NCBI GenBank assembly: GCA_938029995.1
Contig: CALHGI010000542.1
Location: forward strand, 1-5,622
Length of the DNA stretch: 5,622 nucleotides
Direction of reading: 5' to 3'
Origin: an uncultured cyanobacterium
Lineage (GTDB): Bacteria > Cyanobacteriota > Cyanobacteriia > Phormidesmidales > Phormidesmidaceae
Shown here: positions 1 to 5,622 of the stretch, in pieces
Layout of the letters: each line of letters begins with the position of its first letter
Position numbering within the stretch: the first letter of the stretch is position 1
Made by a program: the position numbers and the translations under genes
The notes under the pieces: generated by a model
The model's input: only the letters and a program-made list of their open reading frames with translations
Databases searched by the model: none
Told to the model about the DNA's origin: nothing

Positions 1-792
1 GAGACAGGCACAACAACAACGTTTACCTCAGGAGTAAGTTCTTCTTCTACATCAGTTTCTCCTACAACCGTTATTCAGACTGCACCGACGACGACAGGCA
101 GCAGCACGTCTATATCAACCATACCTACGACTCAACCCTCCACTGGCGAAACACTCAATCCGACCAACGTTGCAACGACCTCGCCCCCAGCAACGCCCGT
201 CGTTTCGCAAACAGTCACACCTCAAATTGATACCCCAGTGGTTAAACCAGCCACTGTTCCTACAACCACGGTTCCTACCCCACCCACTACAGCTGCGGCA
301 CCTGCCCCCGTAGTGACAACGGCACCTACTGTACCTACTGTGACCGCAGTACCAACCACACCTACAGTGCCTAGCGCACCCACGGTTCCTACAACACCCA
401 CAGTACCAACCACACCTACAGTCACCGCACCTACGGCTCCTACAACACCTACGGTTCCTACAACACCCACGGTTCCTGAAACACCCACGGTGACGGTACC
501 AATCACTCCTGTAGTGACTACGCCTACTGTAACTACGCCCACCGTACCCGTAGAGGCACCAACCACCCCAGTGGCGCCAACGCCTGTGGTAACCACTGCA
601 CCAGAGGTAATAATACCCGAAGCTGATCAAGCTCCCACTCGAGAGACAGTCTCTGAGGGAGCCTTTGATTGGCAATCTGCTGGGACTAGTGATCCTGAAG
701 TTTTACCGACATCAGATCTACCCGCGAGTGAACTCAACAATACTCCAGACCCTCAAACCGAACAAAATGCCGGAGCTAATATACAGCTCTAA
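1..792 (+). CDS. Thr/Pro/Val-rich low-complexity protein, C-terminal part (5' end outside window)
   Basis: The frame is open from the first base to a TAA at 790-792, giving 263 visible residues with no start, so the gene begins left of the window. An internal GTG at 238 is not a credible start because the same composition continues upstream of it. Visible order: a Ser/Thr-rich stretch (residues 1-75), a Thr/Pro/Val-rich region (about 76-203) with hexapeptide units of the VPTTPT type, then an acidic, Asn/Asp/Glu-containing tail (about 204-263) ending in NIQL. There is no membrane segment, no cysteine and no sorting motif in this part. Such Pro/Thr linkers usually form extended, often extracytoplasmic stalks. 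Function cannot be read from this end. A FecR-domain protein is my best guess, because cyanobacterial FecR-like proteins can carry such tails and are often near CHASE2 genes, but nothing visible proves it. The gene converges on the kinase. The coding call is firm and the family is unknown. Confidence 0.75.
   Translation, partial: ETGTTTTFTSGVSSSSTSVSPTTVIQTAPTTTGSSTSISTIPTTQPSTGETLNPTNVATTSPPATPVVSQTVTPQIDTPVVKPATVPTTTVPTPPTTAAAPAPVVTTAPTVPTVTAVPTTPTVPSAPTVPTTPTVPTTPTVTAPTAPTTPTVPTTPTVPETPTVTVPITPVVTTPTVTTPTVPVEAPTTPVAPTPVVTTAPEVIIPEADQAPTRETVSEGAFDWQSAGTSDPEVLPTSDLPASELNNTPDPQTEQNAGANIQL
349..489 (+). repeat. Hexapeptide-coding repeat (VPTTPT, 18-bp unit) inside the T/P/V-rich CDS
   Basis: In frame, the segment contains VPTTPT four times plus the variants VPSAPT and VPETPT, interrupted by VTAPTA. 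The underlying 18-bp unit resembles GTTCCTACAACACCCACG, with third-position differences between copies (gta/gtt, aca/acc, cct/ccc). The repeats are therefore conserved more at the protein level than as identical DNA. The array sits in the middle of the low-complexity region and also creates long stop-free frames on the opposite strand. Confidence 0.75.
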
Positions 793-847
793 GTCTTGAA
801 ACTGACTGGAGTGTTCACAACACTTGCCAGGTTAGACAATACCAATC

Positions 848-893
848 TCCCAAGTTCTTTAGCTACCTTGGCGCACAGCTCAAGAACTTGGGA
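848..893. terminator. Inverted repeat between convergent genes, likely bidirectional terminator
   Basis: TCCCAAGTTCTT (848-859) is the exact reverse complement of AAGAACTTGGGA (882-893). After one mismatch (860/881) the stem continues with AGCT (861-864) pairing with AGCT (877-880), leaving a 12-nt loop. It lies between the stop of the T/P/V-rich gene (792) and the stop of the kinase gene (942), where both transcripts must end. Neither side has a clear run of U residues, so it is not a textbook intrinsic terminator. It could instead act as an RNA 3'-end stabiliser. Confidence 0.6.
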
Positions 894-941
894 TATTTGC
901 TATATCAATGTCAATTCAGTATCAACTTATTTCTAGTCGCA

Positions 942-3371
942 TTAAACTAGTTCACTATCGTCTTCTTGATCGATGAACGTAGTTGCGTTCGGGGGCTTGT
1001 AACTCTTATCCCAATCACTTGGCAAAATCATGGTTGAGCGTTTAGCATCTTCGTCGCTGATAATCTCAGGCGTCGGCCTATCTTTTTCTAAAGACTCTTC
1101 AGATAAGCCATCTAACTTTAATTGCCGCAGATCCTCAAGCACAGCGATTGCCGTCCCATAACGCTGATTAAAGTCATAACGCACCATTTTTTCAATAATC
1201 TTAGCAAGACCAGGATGCAAATCCGGTACTTGATCAGTCCATACTATTTCCCCATGGGAATCTCGCTGCATTACATGGGGAGGAAGGCCGGTGAGAGCCT
1301 CAATCACCGTCACACCGAGAGCATACAAATCGCTACTAAAGTTAGGTAACCCAGCAGATTGTTCACTGGGCATATACCCCTGGGTCCCAATGCCTACCGT
1401 GGAAGTGATTCGGGCATTCGTATCCGTTAACCGATTGGAAATCTGTTTCACAGCTCCAAAATCGATCAGCACATAGCGGCGATCTACTTTACGCGAAATA
1501 ATATTAGAGGGTTTGATATCCCGATGGATAACACCTTGGGCATGGACCGCCTCAATAACAGGCAACAGGTCTAGCAAGAATTGGGCTGACGCGCGCTGTG
1601 ACATAGGTCGTTGAGGATCCAACAGATCCTTGAGCAACGTCCCTTCAATCATTTCTTGCACCAGATAAAAGGAATAGTTAACTTCGAAATAAGCCAGCAA
1701 ACGCGGGATTTGGTCGTGCTCTCCCAAGCGTTCTAGGGTAGATGCCTCTGATGCAAATAGCCGCTGAGCTAGTTGGTGAGCCCTAGGATTGTCGCTAATA
1801 ATTTTCAGCTGCTTAACAACACAAATCGGATTACCTGGACGCTGGGTATCTTGAGCAAGATAAGTATCACCAAAGCCGCCAGCACCGAGGATTTTACTAA
1901 TCCGATAACGGTCGCTCAGCACCGTACCAATCATTTCACTTTCATGGACAGCTAGTAAGTCTTTAAAGTCATCTTGCTGACTAATAATCTCCTGAACGAT
2001 GGGAGATGTGACATAGCGCGCCAAGGTATTGCGCAGGGTCTTTTTCTGTAACTGATCGCCAAAGAACCCAATAGCAAAATCTGCAACAGAAAATCCTAAG
2101 ACACTCAAAACAGGGACTGCCAATGGGAGGATGACACCCCCTACGGTAAAGACAACAAAGGCTACCCCACCCCATCCCAAAGCACCTAAAGCTGCAAAAG
2201 CCAAACGACGCAAGGGTCTCCGGGACGAGACTTTAGTAATGACAACCGCCATCCCACTTAACCAACCAGCCACCATCAAAGCACTCAGCCATGGTCTTTG
2301 AGACAAGGAATATAGGGCTAAGTCAGCACGCAGCGTGGCAACAGTATTCGCCAAAATTTCCACACCCGCCATAGGGGTGGGATACAAAAAACCTTTGGAA
2401 AACGGAGCTGCATGAAAGTCTTGATGTAGAGCTGCCGTAGAACCAACAAGAACAATTTTATTGTCAAAAAACCGACCGCTATCTAACTGCGTTCTCCAAA
2501 GCTGTTCATCCAACAGATACCAAAAAGGAACATGTTGAAAAGTTTTTGCAGGACCATAAAAGAAAATATGATCACCACTGTCTTTTGCGTACTCCACTTG
2601 GGCTGCCTGTAGAGTCGCCTCAGCAAAGCTTAACGCCGCAGGAGCGACGCTATCGTCTTCGAGGAAAAGTTCATCACCCAGAAGATCTGCTTCAACCCCC
2701 CTCAAGGTCTTTAGAAACTCTCGACTAAGACGGTGGATCTTACCATTGGGCTCTAGGATAAAATTAATCGCCCCCACATGAGTAGGCGTCTCACGGAAGT
2801 CTGGCAATGGCAGAGTTGGCTGTAGTAAAGACCCCTGCCTCAGATCAATGTCACCGTACTTGGCAGCCAAAACGACCTGGGAGCCCTGCTCAGATAAAAC
2901 TTGGGTAAAGGCTTGATCGTCCCCAACTCCGTAGCTACTGGGTTGGGTAAACACAATGTCCAACGCAATGGCGTCAGCACCAGCATCCAGAATTTTCTTC
3001 ACAGCAGTGGCGTAGGTAGCGCGTGGCCAAGGCCATGAACGAATAGCAGCCAATTCTGGATAGGCATCGGGCTGGGCTAAATAGTGCTGGCCCTGGGATA
3101 GGGATTCTTCGTCAATCGCTAGAATAACGATGTCTTCTGGAGCGACCATGGGGCCCCGCAGTTCCCACATCAAGGATTGCCCCTGTAGCTCCAAAGCACG
3201 AATAAAACTTAGGTTCAGACCAGTGGCTAGTGCCGTCGTACCTATCAGCAAACCATTGAGACAGGCTCGCCATCGACGTGCAAGATTCACGGTTGGCACC
3301 AATTTTTTACGCAAACGGTCCTGAGACGTTAGCGTAACCGTGACATCTGCCCCATCCTGTTTCATCTGCAT
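942..3371 (-). CDS. CHASE2-domain transmembrane serine/threonine protein kinase
   Basis: A membrane sensor kinase of about 809 residues that should phosphorylate Ser/Thr on cytoplasmic targets in response to an extracytoplasmic signal. Visible order: a basic N-terminus, TM1 (about 37-57), CHASE2 (about 60-345; VILAIDEESL, WPWPRATY, ADAIALDIVF, NKIVLVGSTA, MAGVEILANTVATL), three TM helices (about 361-435), a linker with RYVTSPIVQEII, then a kinase domain (about 488-750). The kinase looks active: glycine loop GAGGFGDTY, Lys520 in VVKQLK, candidate helix-C Glu542, catalytic loop HRDIKPSN (Asp618), IDFG (Asp637), GTQGYMPSEQ replacing APE, and SDLYALG. An acidic, probably disordered tail of about 55 residues follows. 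TTG 3374, ATG 3371 and ATG 3365 are all possible starts after an in-frame TAA. I chose ATG 3371; none has a clear Shine-Dalgarno sequence. The ligand and substrates are unknown. The gene is transcribed alone, convergent with the T/P/V-rich gene and divergent from the NYN gene. Confidence 0.95.
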   Translation of the reverse strand: MQMKQDGADVTVTLTSQDRLRKKLVPTVNLARRWRACLNGLLIGTTALATGLNLSFIRALELQGQSLMWELRGPMVAPEDIVILAIDEESLSQGQHYLAQPDAYPELAAIRSWPWPRATYATAVKKILDAGADAIALDIVFTQPSSYGVGDDQAFTQVLSEQGSQVVLAAKYGDIDLRQGSLLQPTLPLPDFRETPTHVGAINFILEPNGKIHRLSREFLKTLRGVEADLLGDELFLEDDSVAPAALSFAEATLQAAQVEYAKDSGDHIFFYGPAKTFQHVPFWYLLDEQLWRTQLDSGRFFDNKIVLVGSTAALHQDFHAAPFSKGFLYPTPMAGVEILANTVATLRADLALYSLSQRPWLSALMVAGWLSGMAVVITKVSSRRPLRRLAFAALGALGWGGVAFVVFTVGGVILPLAVPVLSVLGFSVADFAIGFFGDQLQKKTLRNTLARYVTSPIVQEIISQQDDFKDLLAVHESEMIGTVLSDRYRISKILGAGGFGDTYLAQDTQRPGNPICVVKQLKIISDNPRAHQLAQRLFASEASTLERLGEHDQIPRLLAYFEVNYSFYLVQEMIEGTLLKDLLDPQRPMSQRASAQFLLDLLPVIEAVHAQGVIHRDIKPSNIISRKVDRRYVLIDFGAVKQISNRLTDTNARITSTVGIGTQGYMPSEQSAGLPNFSSDLYALGVTVIEALTGLPPHVMQRDSHGEIVWTDQVPDLHPGLAKIIEKMVRYDFNQRYGTAIAVLEDLRQLKLDGLSEESLEKDRPTPEIISDEDAKRSTMILPSDWDKSYKPPNATTFIDQEDDSELV

Positions 3372-3391
3372 CAAAGTGGGTGGTTAGACAC

Positions 3392-3422
3392 TGTATAAAG
3401 CCAATAAATAATGATGATGCAA
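3392..3422 (-). promoter_or_regulatory. Candidate promoter of the CHASE2 kinase gene
   Basis: Read on the minus strand, TTGCAT (3417-3422) is followed after 17 bp by TTTATA (3394-3399), or after 19 bp by TATACA (3392-3397). These resemble sigma-70-type -35 and -10 boxes and lie about 20-50 bp before the likely ATG at 3371, giving a very short leader. Neither box is a strong match, and the surrounding DNA is AT-rich, so a chance match is possible. Confidence 0.25.
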
Positions 3423-3610
3423 CCTTAGTGAACTTGGAGCTTAATCCACAGCGTAGATCAAGCGGAACTTTTTCAGTACTTAACCAAGTGACGTATATAA
3501 AATCACATGAACGTGCGATATCATTACGGCTATACCTGAAAAGTCAACACTATAATAGCTTGAAGCTCTTATTTAATCGCTCACTATAGAGGGTGCCACT
3601 TGCCTCAATC

Positions 3611-3631
3611 GTCCCCTATAGGCATGGGGAC
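3611..3631. repeat. Small inverted repeat GTCCCC / GGGGAC
   Basis: GTCCCC (3611-3616) pairs with GGGGAC (3626-3631) across a 9-nt loop. It is GC-rich in an AT-rich spacer. It lacks an adjacent T-run on either strand, so it is not a convincing terminator, and no gene ends next to it. Confidence 0.35.
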
Positions 3632-3654
3632 AATGGGCCTCTCTCAGGTTAAAG

Positions 3655-3675
3655 TCAATCCATTCCAAGGATTGA
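3655..3675. repeat. Small inverted repeat TCAATCC / GGATTGA
   Basis: TCAATCC (3655-3661) pairs exactly with GGATTGA (3669-3675) across a 7-nt loop. It lies 24 bp from the neighbouring GTCCCC hairpin and inside the possible decayed coding block. Its role is unknown and it could be incidental. Confidence 0.35.
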
Positions 3676-4197
3676 TACAAAGCCGGAGGAATATCTAAAA
3701 GGGAGCCGCACGATCGTCAAATCTGCCTTATAGTAGTAACTTGACCTTTTAGGGAAGGTAGATGAGACGGGTTTATAAAGCATGGTAAACATTCCCTTTA
3801 AAGCTTGCTTGATCGTCTCTGTAACCTGTTGAAATGGAAATCCATTCAATGGCGCTCATTTATGTGCTGAAATTGTGCACTCTAAATGAAGAGTTATGGA
3901 TACAAAGCTCTATGAATTTTTATAAGTGTTGTATACGTATGGAGAACATGAGAACTGCTTAGATAACTAATACATTAAAATTCGAATCGTCAAGACCACC
4001 TAAGGTTTGATTATTTATATATCGTCACCTCCAAGTTCCTTATGAGTTAGCTACGACTATTTGCCTTTGATTTATGTTTGTCTGCATTTCTTATATAGAA
4101 ACGTTCCGTACAAACCAAGTAGGTAGTTAAAGACAAAATTACAGTAGCTTTTTTGTTCTTATTATTTAGGTCTCGAACTATTTCTAAGTCGCACTTA

Positions 4198-4217
4198 TGA
4201 CTACAAATTCGTAGTCA
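4198..4217. promoter_or_regulatory. Palindrome upstream of the NYN gene, candidate operator
   Basis: TGACTAC (4198-4204) and GTAGTCA (4211-4217) are perfect 7-bp inverted half-sites separated by AAATTC. The 20-bp size and 6-bp spacer suit a dimeric regulator. The site ends 40 bp before the NYN start. A weak -10-like TATGAC (4196-4201) overlaps its left edge, so a bound protein could block transcription. As RNA it would form only a weak AT-rich hairpin. The T-rich DNA downstream makes a terminator reading a second possibility. Confidence 0.35.
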
Positions 4218-4257
4218 ATGTTCCTTAGTTTTTAGTTATTGTTATTCTTTTAATTTT

Positions 4258-4776
4258 ATGCATACGCAACCGTTAAGCCGACTTTCTATATTTGTAGACG
4301 GGAATAATATGTTTTACGCCCAGCAAAAAAATGGCTGGTTTTTTGATCCTAAGCGTGTCCTTGAGTACTTTACTAAAGAAACAGTTCCTTCCACACTAGT
4401 GAATGCCTTTTGGTATACCGGATTGAAGGATCCGCAGGATCAACGGGGGTTTCGAGATGCTCTGATTAGCCTGGGCTATACGGTACGTACAAAAATTTTG
4501 AAAGAATATTACGACGATAATTCTGGACGGTATTCACAAAAGGCCAATCTAGATATTGAAATCGTTGTCGATATGTTTAATACGGCTGCCCAATATGATC
4601 GGGTGGTCCTATTTAGCGGTGATGGTGATTTTGAACGAGCTATTGAGCTTCTACGCTCTAAAAATACTCATATTACGGTGGTTTCGACTGAGGGTATGAT
4701 TGCGCGAGAACTGCGTAATGCTACAGATCGCTATATAGATTTGAATTCGGTGAGGCGTTACATAGAAAAGGATTAG
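4258..4776 (+). CDS. NYN-domain (LabA/DUF88-like, PIN-fold) protein, putative RNase
   Basis: A complete 172-residue cytoplasmic protein, essentially one NYN domain. This PIN-like fold is proposed to bind metal and cleave or handle RNA; the cyanobacterial relative LabA acts in circadian gene regulation. Family hallmarks visible: IFVDGNNMFYAQ with Asp14 and Asn16/Asn17, KANLDIEIVVDMF with Asp99 and Asp105, VVLFSGDGDFERAIELL with Asp122 and Asp124, and ITVVSTEGMIARELRNATDRYIDL near the C-terminus. The acidic set expected for a metal site is intact. Length matches stand-alone members (about 160-200) and there is no extra C-terminal OST-HTH/LOTUS domain. ATG 4258 is chosen because the domain begins at residue 8 and an in-frame TGA lies at 4198-4200. 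The leader is T-rich with no Shine-Dalgarno sequence. The gene converges on the GST gene with 2 bp between stops. The family is secure; the actual target is unknown, and orthology to LabA itself is not shown. Confidence 0.93.
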   Translation: MHTQPLSRLSIFVDGNNMFYAQQKNGWFFDPKRVLEYFTKETVPSTLVNAFWYTGLKDPQDQRGFRDALISLGYTVRTKILKEYYDDNSGRYSQKANLDIEIVVDMFNTAAQYDRVVLFSGDGDFERAIELLRSKNTHITVVSTEGMIARELRNATDRYIDLNSVRRYIEKD

Positions 4777-4782
4777 CGCTAA
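4773..4782. repeat. Perfect palindrome TTAGCGCTAA containing both convergent stop codons
   Basis: The 10-bp self-complementary sequence carries the TAG of the NYN gene (4774-4776, +) and the TAG of the GST gene (4779-4781, -), separated by two bases. There is no room for a conventional terminator between the genes, so each transcript must end inside or beyond the other coding region. Confidence 0.7.
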
Positions 4783-5622
4783 CGCCCTCGCAGGTGGGGT
4801 GCCTTTAAATGGTTTAAATCTGGGCCTAGGGGAATAATACCGCCTGGATTTAAAGGGAATAAATTACCGTAGTAGTCTCGCTTGATGGCGTCGACATTGC
4901 AGGTATCGGCAATGTCAGCATGCTGATAAATATCTCGCATATAACCGCTGATATATTCGTAGTCAGCGATGCGACGTTGATTGCACTTAAAGAGACCGTA
5001 GTAGGCAACATCAAACCGAATCAAGGTGGTGAATAGTCTTACATCCGCGAGGGTTAATGCATCACCGCACAGATAGCGGTGTTTTTTTAGGGTGTTATCG
5101 ATCACATTTAAGGTCTCAAATAAATCATTGCATGCCGTTTCATAAGCGGATTGAGTTTGGGCAAAGCCACAGCGGTAGACGCCATTATTTACAGTGGTGT
5201 AGATTCGCTCGTTCCAACGATCAATGTCAGCACGTCGCTCAAGAGGATATAGATCTAGGTCGGGGTGGGTGGCCCAGTCATTGAAAGCTGCATTCAAAAT
5301 CTCGATGATTTCGGCACTCTCATTATTCACAATGGTGTTTGTCTGGCTATCCCATAGAACAGGCACCGTGGCCCGTCCTTGGTAACCTGACTGAGCCTTG
5401 CCATAAAATTGAGGCATGGTCCGACAGTCTAAGGAGTCTTGGGGAGAAGGGTGGTCAAAGACCCAATAGCCCTCCTCGCCGGAGGGTGACACAACGGTGA
5501 TAGGAATGGCGTCATTAAGGCCCTTGAGGGCACGCACAATGAGGGTGCGATGGGCCCAAGGGCAGCCCATGCCCACAATCAGTCGATAGCGCTTAGACCC
5601 GGAGGGGAATTTGTCTGAGGGG
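4779..5622 (-). CDS. Glutathione S-transferase, glutathionyl-hydroquinone reductase type (Xi class/YqjG-ECM4-like), 5' end outside window
   Basis: A cytoplasmic enzyme expected to reduce glutathionyl-hydroquinones to hydroquinones using glutathione through a catalytic cysteine. 280 residues are visible. The frame stays open to the right edge (FPSGSKRYRLIVGMGC), so GTG 5576 is not the start. By comparison with E. coli YqjG (328 residues, Cys63), about 40 N-terminal residues are missing. Visible landmarks, numbered in the fragment: CPWAHR with catalytic Cys20 in the thioredoxin-like domain; TVPVLWD (85-91) and NNESAEII (99-106), the glutathione-binding region; then the helical domain with VNNGVY (144-149), LTLADVRLFTTLIRFD, FKCN, KRDYYGN (247-253) and NPGGIIPLGP (258-267). 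The Tyr in VNNGVY and the YY pair match conserved active-site-region tyrosines of the family. There is no signal peptide in the visible part. The gene is tail-to-tail with the NYN gene, so it is transcribed independently. Confidence 0.92.
   Translation of the reverse strand, partial: PSDKFPSGSKRYRLIVGMGCPWAHRTLIVRALKGLNDAIPITVVSPSGEEGYWVFDHPSPQDSLDCRTMPQFYGKAQSGYQGRATVPVLWDSQTNTIVNNESAEIIEILNAAFNDWATHPDLDLYPLERRADIDRWNERIYTTVNNGVYRCGFAQTQSAYETACNDLFETLNVIDNTLKKHRYLCGDALTLADVRLFTTLIRFDVAYYGLFKCNQRRIADYEYISGYMRDIYQHADIADTCNVDAIKRDYYGNLFPLNPGGIIPLGPDLNHLKAPHLRGR

Larger units (their letters stand above)
3573..3849 (-). pseudogene. Possible decayed gene remnant with a frame change (uncertain)
   Basis: On the minus strand an ATG at 3849 opens a 64-codon frame (starting MNGFPFQQVTETIKQALKGM) that ends at 3655. 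In an overlapping frame, 3716-3573 is open for 47 residues and contains segments that look more like ordinary globular protein (SLLDIPPALYQSLEWIDFN and AYRGRLRQVAPSIV) than random translation. Joining the two would need a frameshift around 3700-3716. I do not recognise the family. Open stretches this long can arise by chance, so this is only a candidate remnant in an otherwise empty spacer. Confidence 0.15.
3372..4257. other. Long intergenic region between divergent kinase and NYN genes
   Basis: About 886 bp without a convincing intact gene. From left to right it holds the kinase promoter region (to about 3425), a stretch with no clear signal (3425-3570), a more GC-balanced block with coding-like character on the minus strand and small hairpins (3573-3849), and a strongly AT-rich block (about 3850-4257) ending in a palindrome and a T-rich NYN leader. 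I see no tRNA, rRNA, CRISPR array, transposase or terminal inverted repeats. Short reading frames here (for example 3380-3589 on +) lack a ribosome site and recognisable protein character. A small RNA cannot be excluded. Confidence 0.6.

Noticed and set aside
115..675. Long minus-strand frames (115-675 and 222-596) rich in Cys/Arg/Gly or Val/Gly/Thr
   Set aside because: They are antisense shadows of the T/P/V-rich repeat region. Their odd composition mirrors the repeat codons, and neither has a family signature or ribosome site.
238..792. GTG 238 as the start of a complete 184-residue protein
   Set aside because: The same frame is open without interruption from base 1 with the same Thr/Pro/Ser-rich character, and no ribosome site precedes 238.
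3380..3589. 69-codon plus-strand frame upstream of the kinase
   Set aside because: It covers the kinase promoter region, has no ribosome site, and the peptide has no recognisable domain, signal or composition typical of a real protein.
3979..4180. tRNA T-loop-like strings (TTCGAATC near 3981 and the reverse of TCTCGAAC near 4173)
   Set aside because: No acceptor, D or anticodon stems can be built around them in this AT-rich sequence.
4802..4856. Inverted repeats CCTTTAAAT/ATTTAAAGG and TTTAAATC/GATTTAAA as a terminator for the NYN gene
   Set aside because: They are AT-rich, share the same right arm, lie inside GST codons for conserved family residues, and have no T-run; likely incidental.
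4779..5576. GST gene starting at GTG 5576 as a full-length protein
   Set aside because: That start would put the catalytic Cys at residue 5 and drop the first beta strand. The frame continues to the window edge with family-like sequence, so the gene is simply cut.

Overview
The window looks like chromosomal DNA of a cyanobacterium. The main evidence is the large CHASE2-receptor Ser/Thr kinase: its glycine loop (GAGGFGDTYLA), its PSEQ sequence in place of APE, and its CHASE2-kinase fusion are typical of cyanobacterial kinases. A LabA/DUF88-type NYN protein and a GST of the glutathionyl-hydroquinone reductase type fit this. I saw no copy of the HIP1 octamer GCGATCGC, which is frequent in many but not all cyanobacteria. 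A genus such as Acaryochloris is only a guess.

Layout. Positions 1-792 (+) hold the C-terminal end of a protein cut by the left edge. It is almost entirely a Thr/Pro/Val-rich low-complexity region containing VPTTPT hexapeptide repeats, followed by an acidic tail. It converges on the kinase gene (942-3371, -), and the 149-bp gap between them holds a strong inverted repeat (848-893) that probably serves as a shared terminator. An unusually long gap of about 886 bp (3372-4257) follows. It holds the kinase promoter region, several small inverted repeats, a possible decayed coding remnant on the minus strand, and an AT-rich stretch leading to the next gene. Positions 4258-4776 (+) encode a complete NYN/PIN-like protein. 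It converges on a GST gene (4779-5622, -) cut by the right edge. Only 2 bp separate the two stop codons, and both lie inside one 10-bp palindrome.

How the genes relate. Orientation alternates (+, -, +, -), so no two genes form an operon and each should have its own promoter. The kinase is a membrane sensor: a predicted extracytoplasmic CHASE2 domain is joined through three transmembrane helices and a linker to a cytoplasmic kinase. The neighbouring T/P/V-rich protein could be an exported or surface protein linked to it, since FecR-type proteins are often found near CHASE2 proteins in cyanobacteria. However, the diagnostic N-terminal part lies outside the window. The NYN protein (putative RNA-cleaving or RNA-regulating) and the GST (thiol-dependent quinone detoxification) show no evident functional link to the kinase or to each other. 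I did not find a convincing new multi-gene system. The most interesting points are the cyclase-type linker in the kinase, possible phospho-sites in its tail, the decayed fragment, and the palindrome upstream of the NYN gene.
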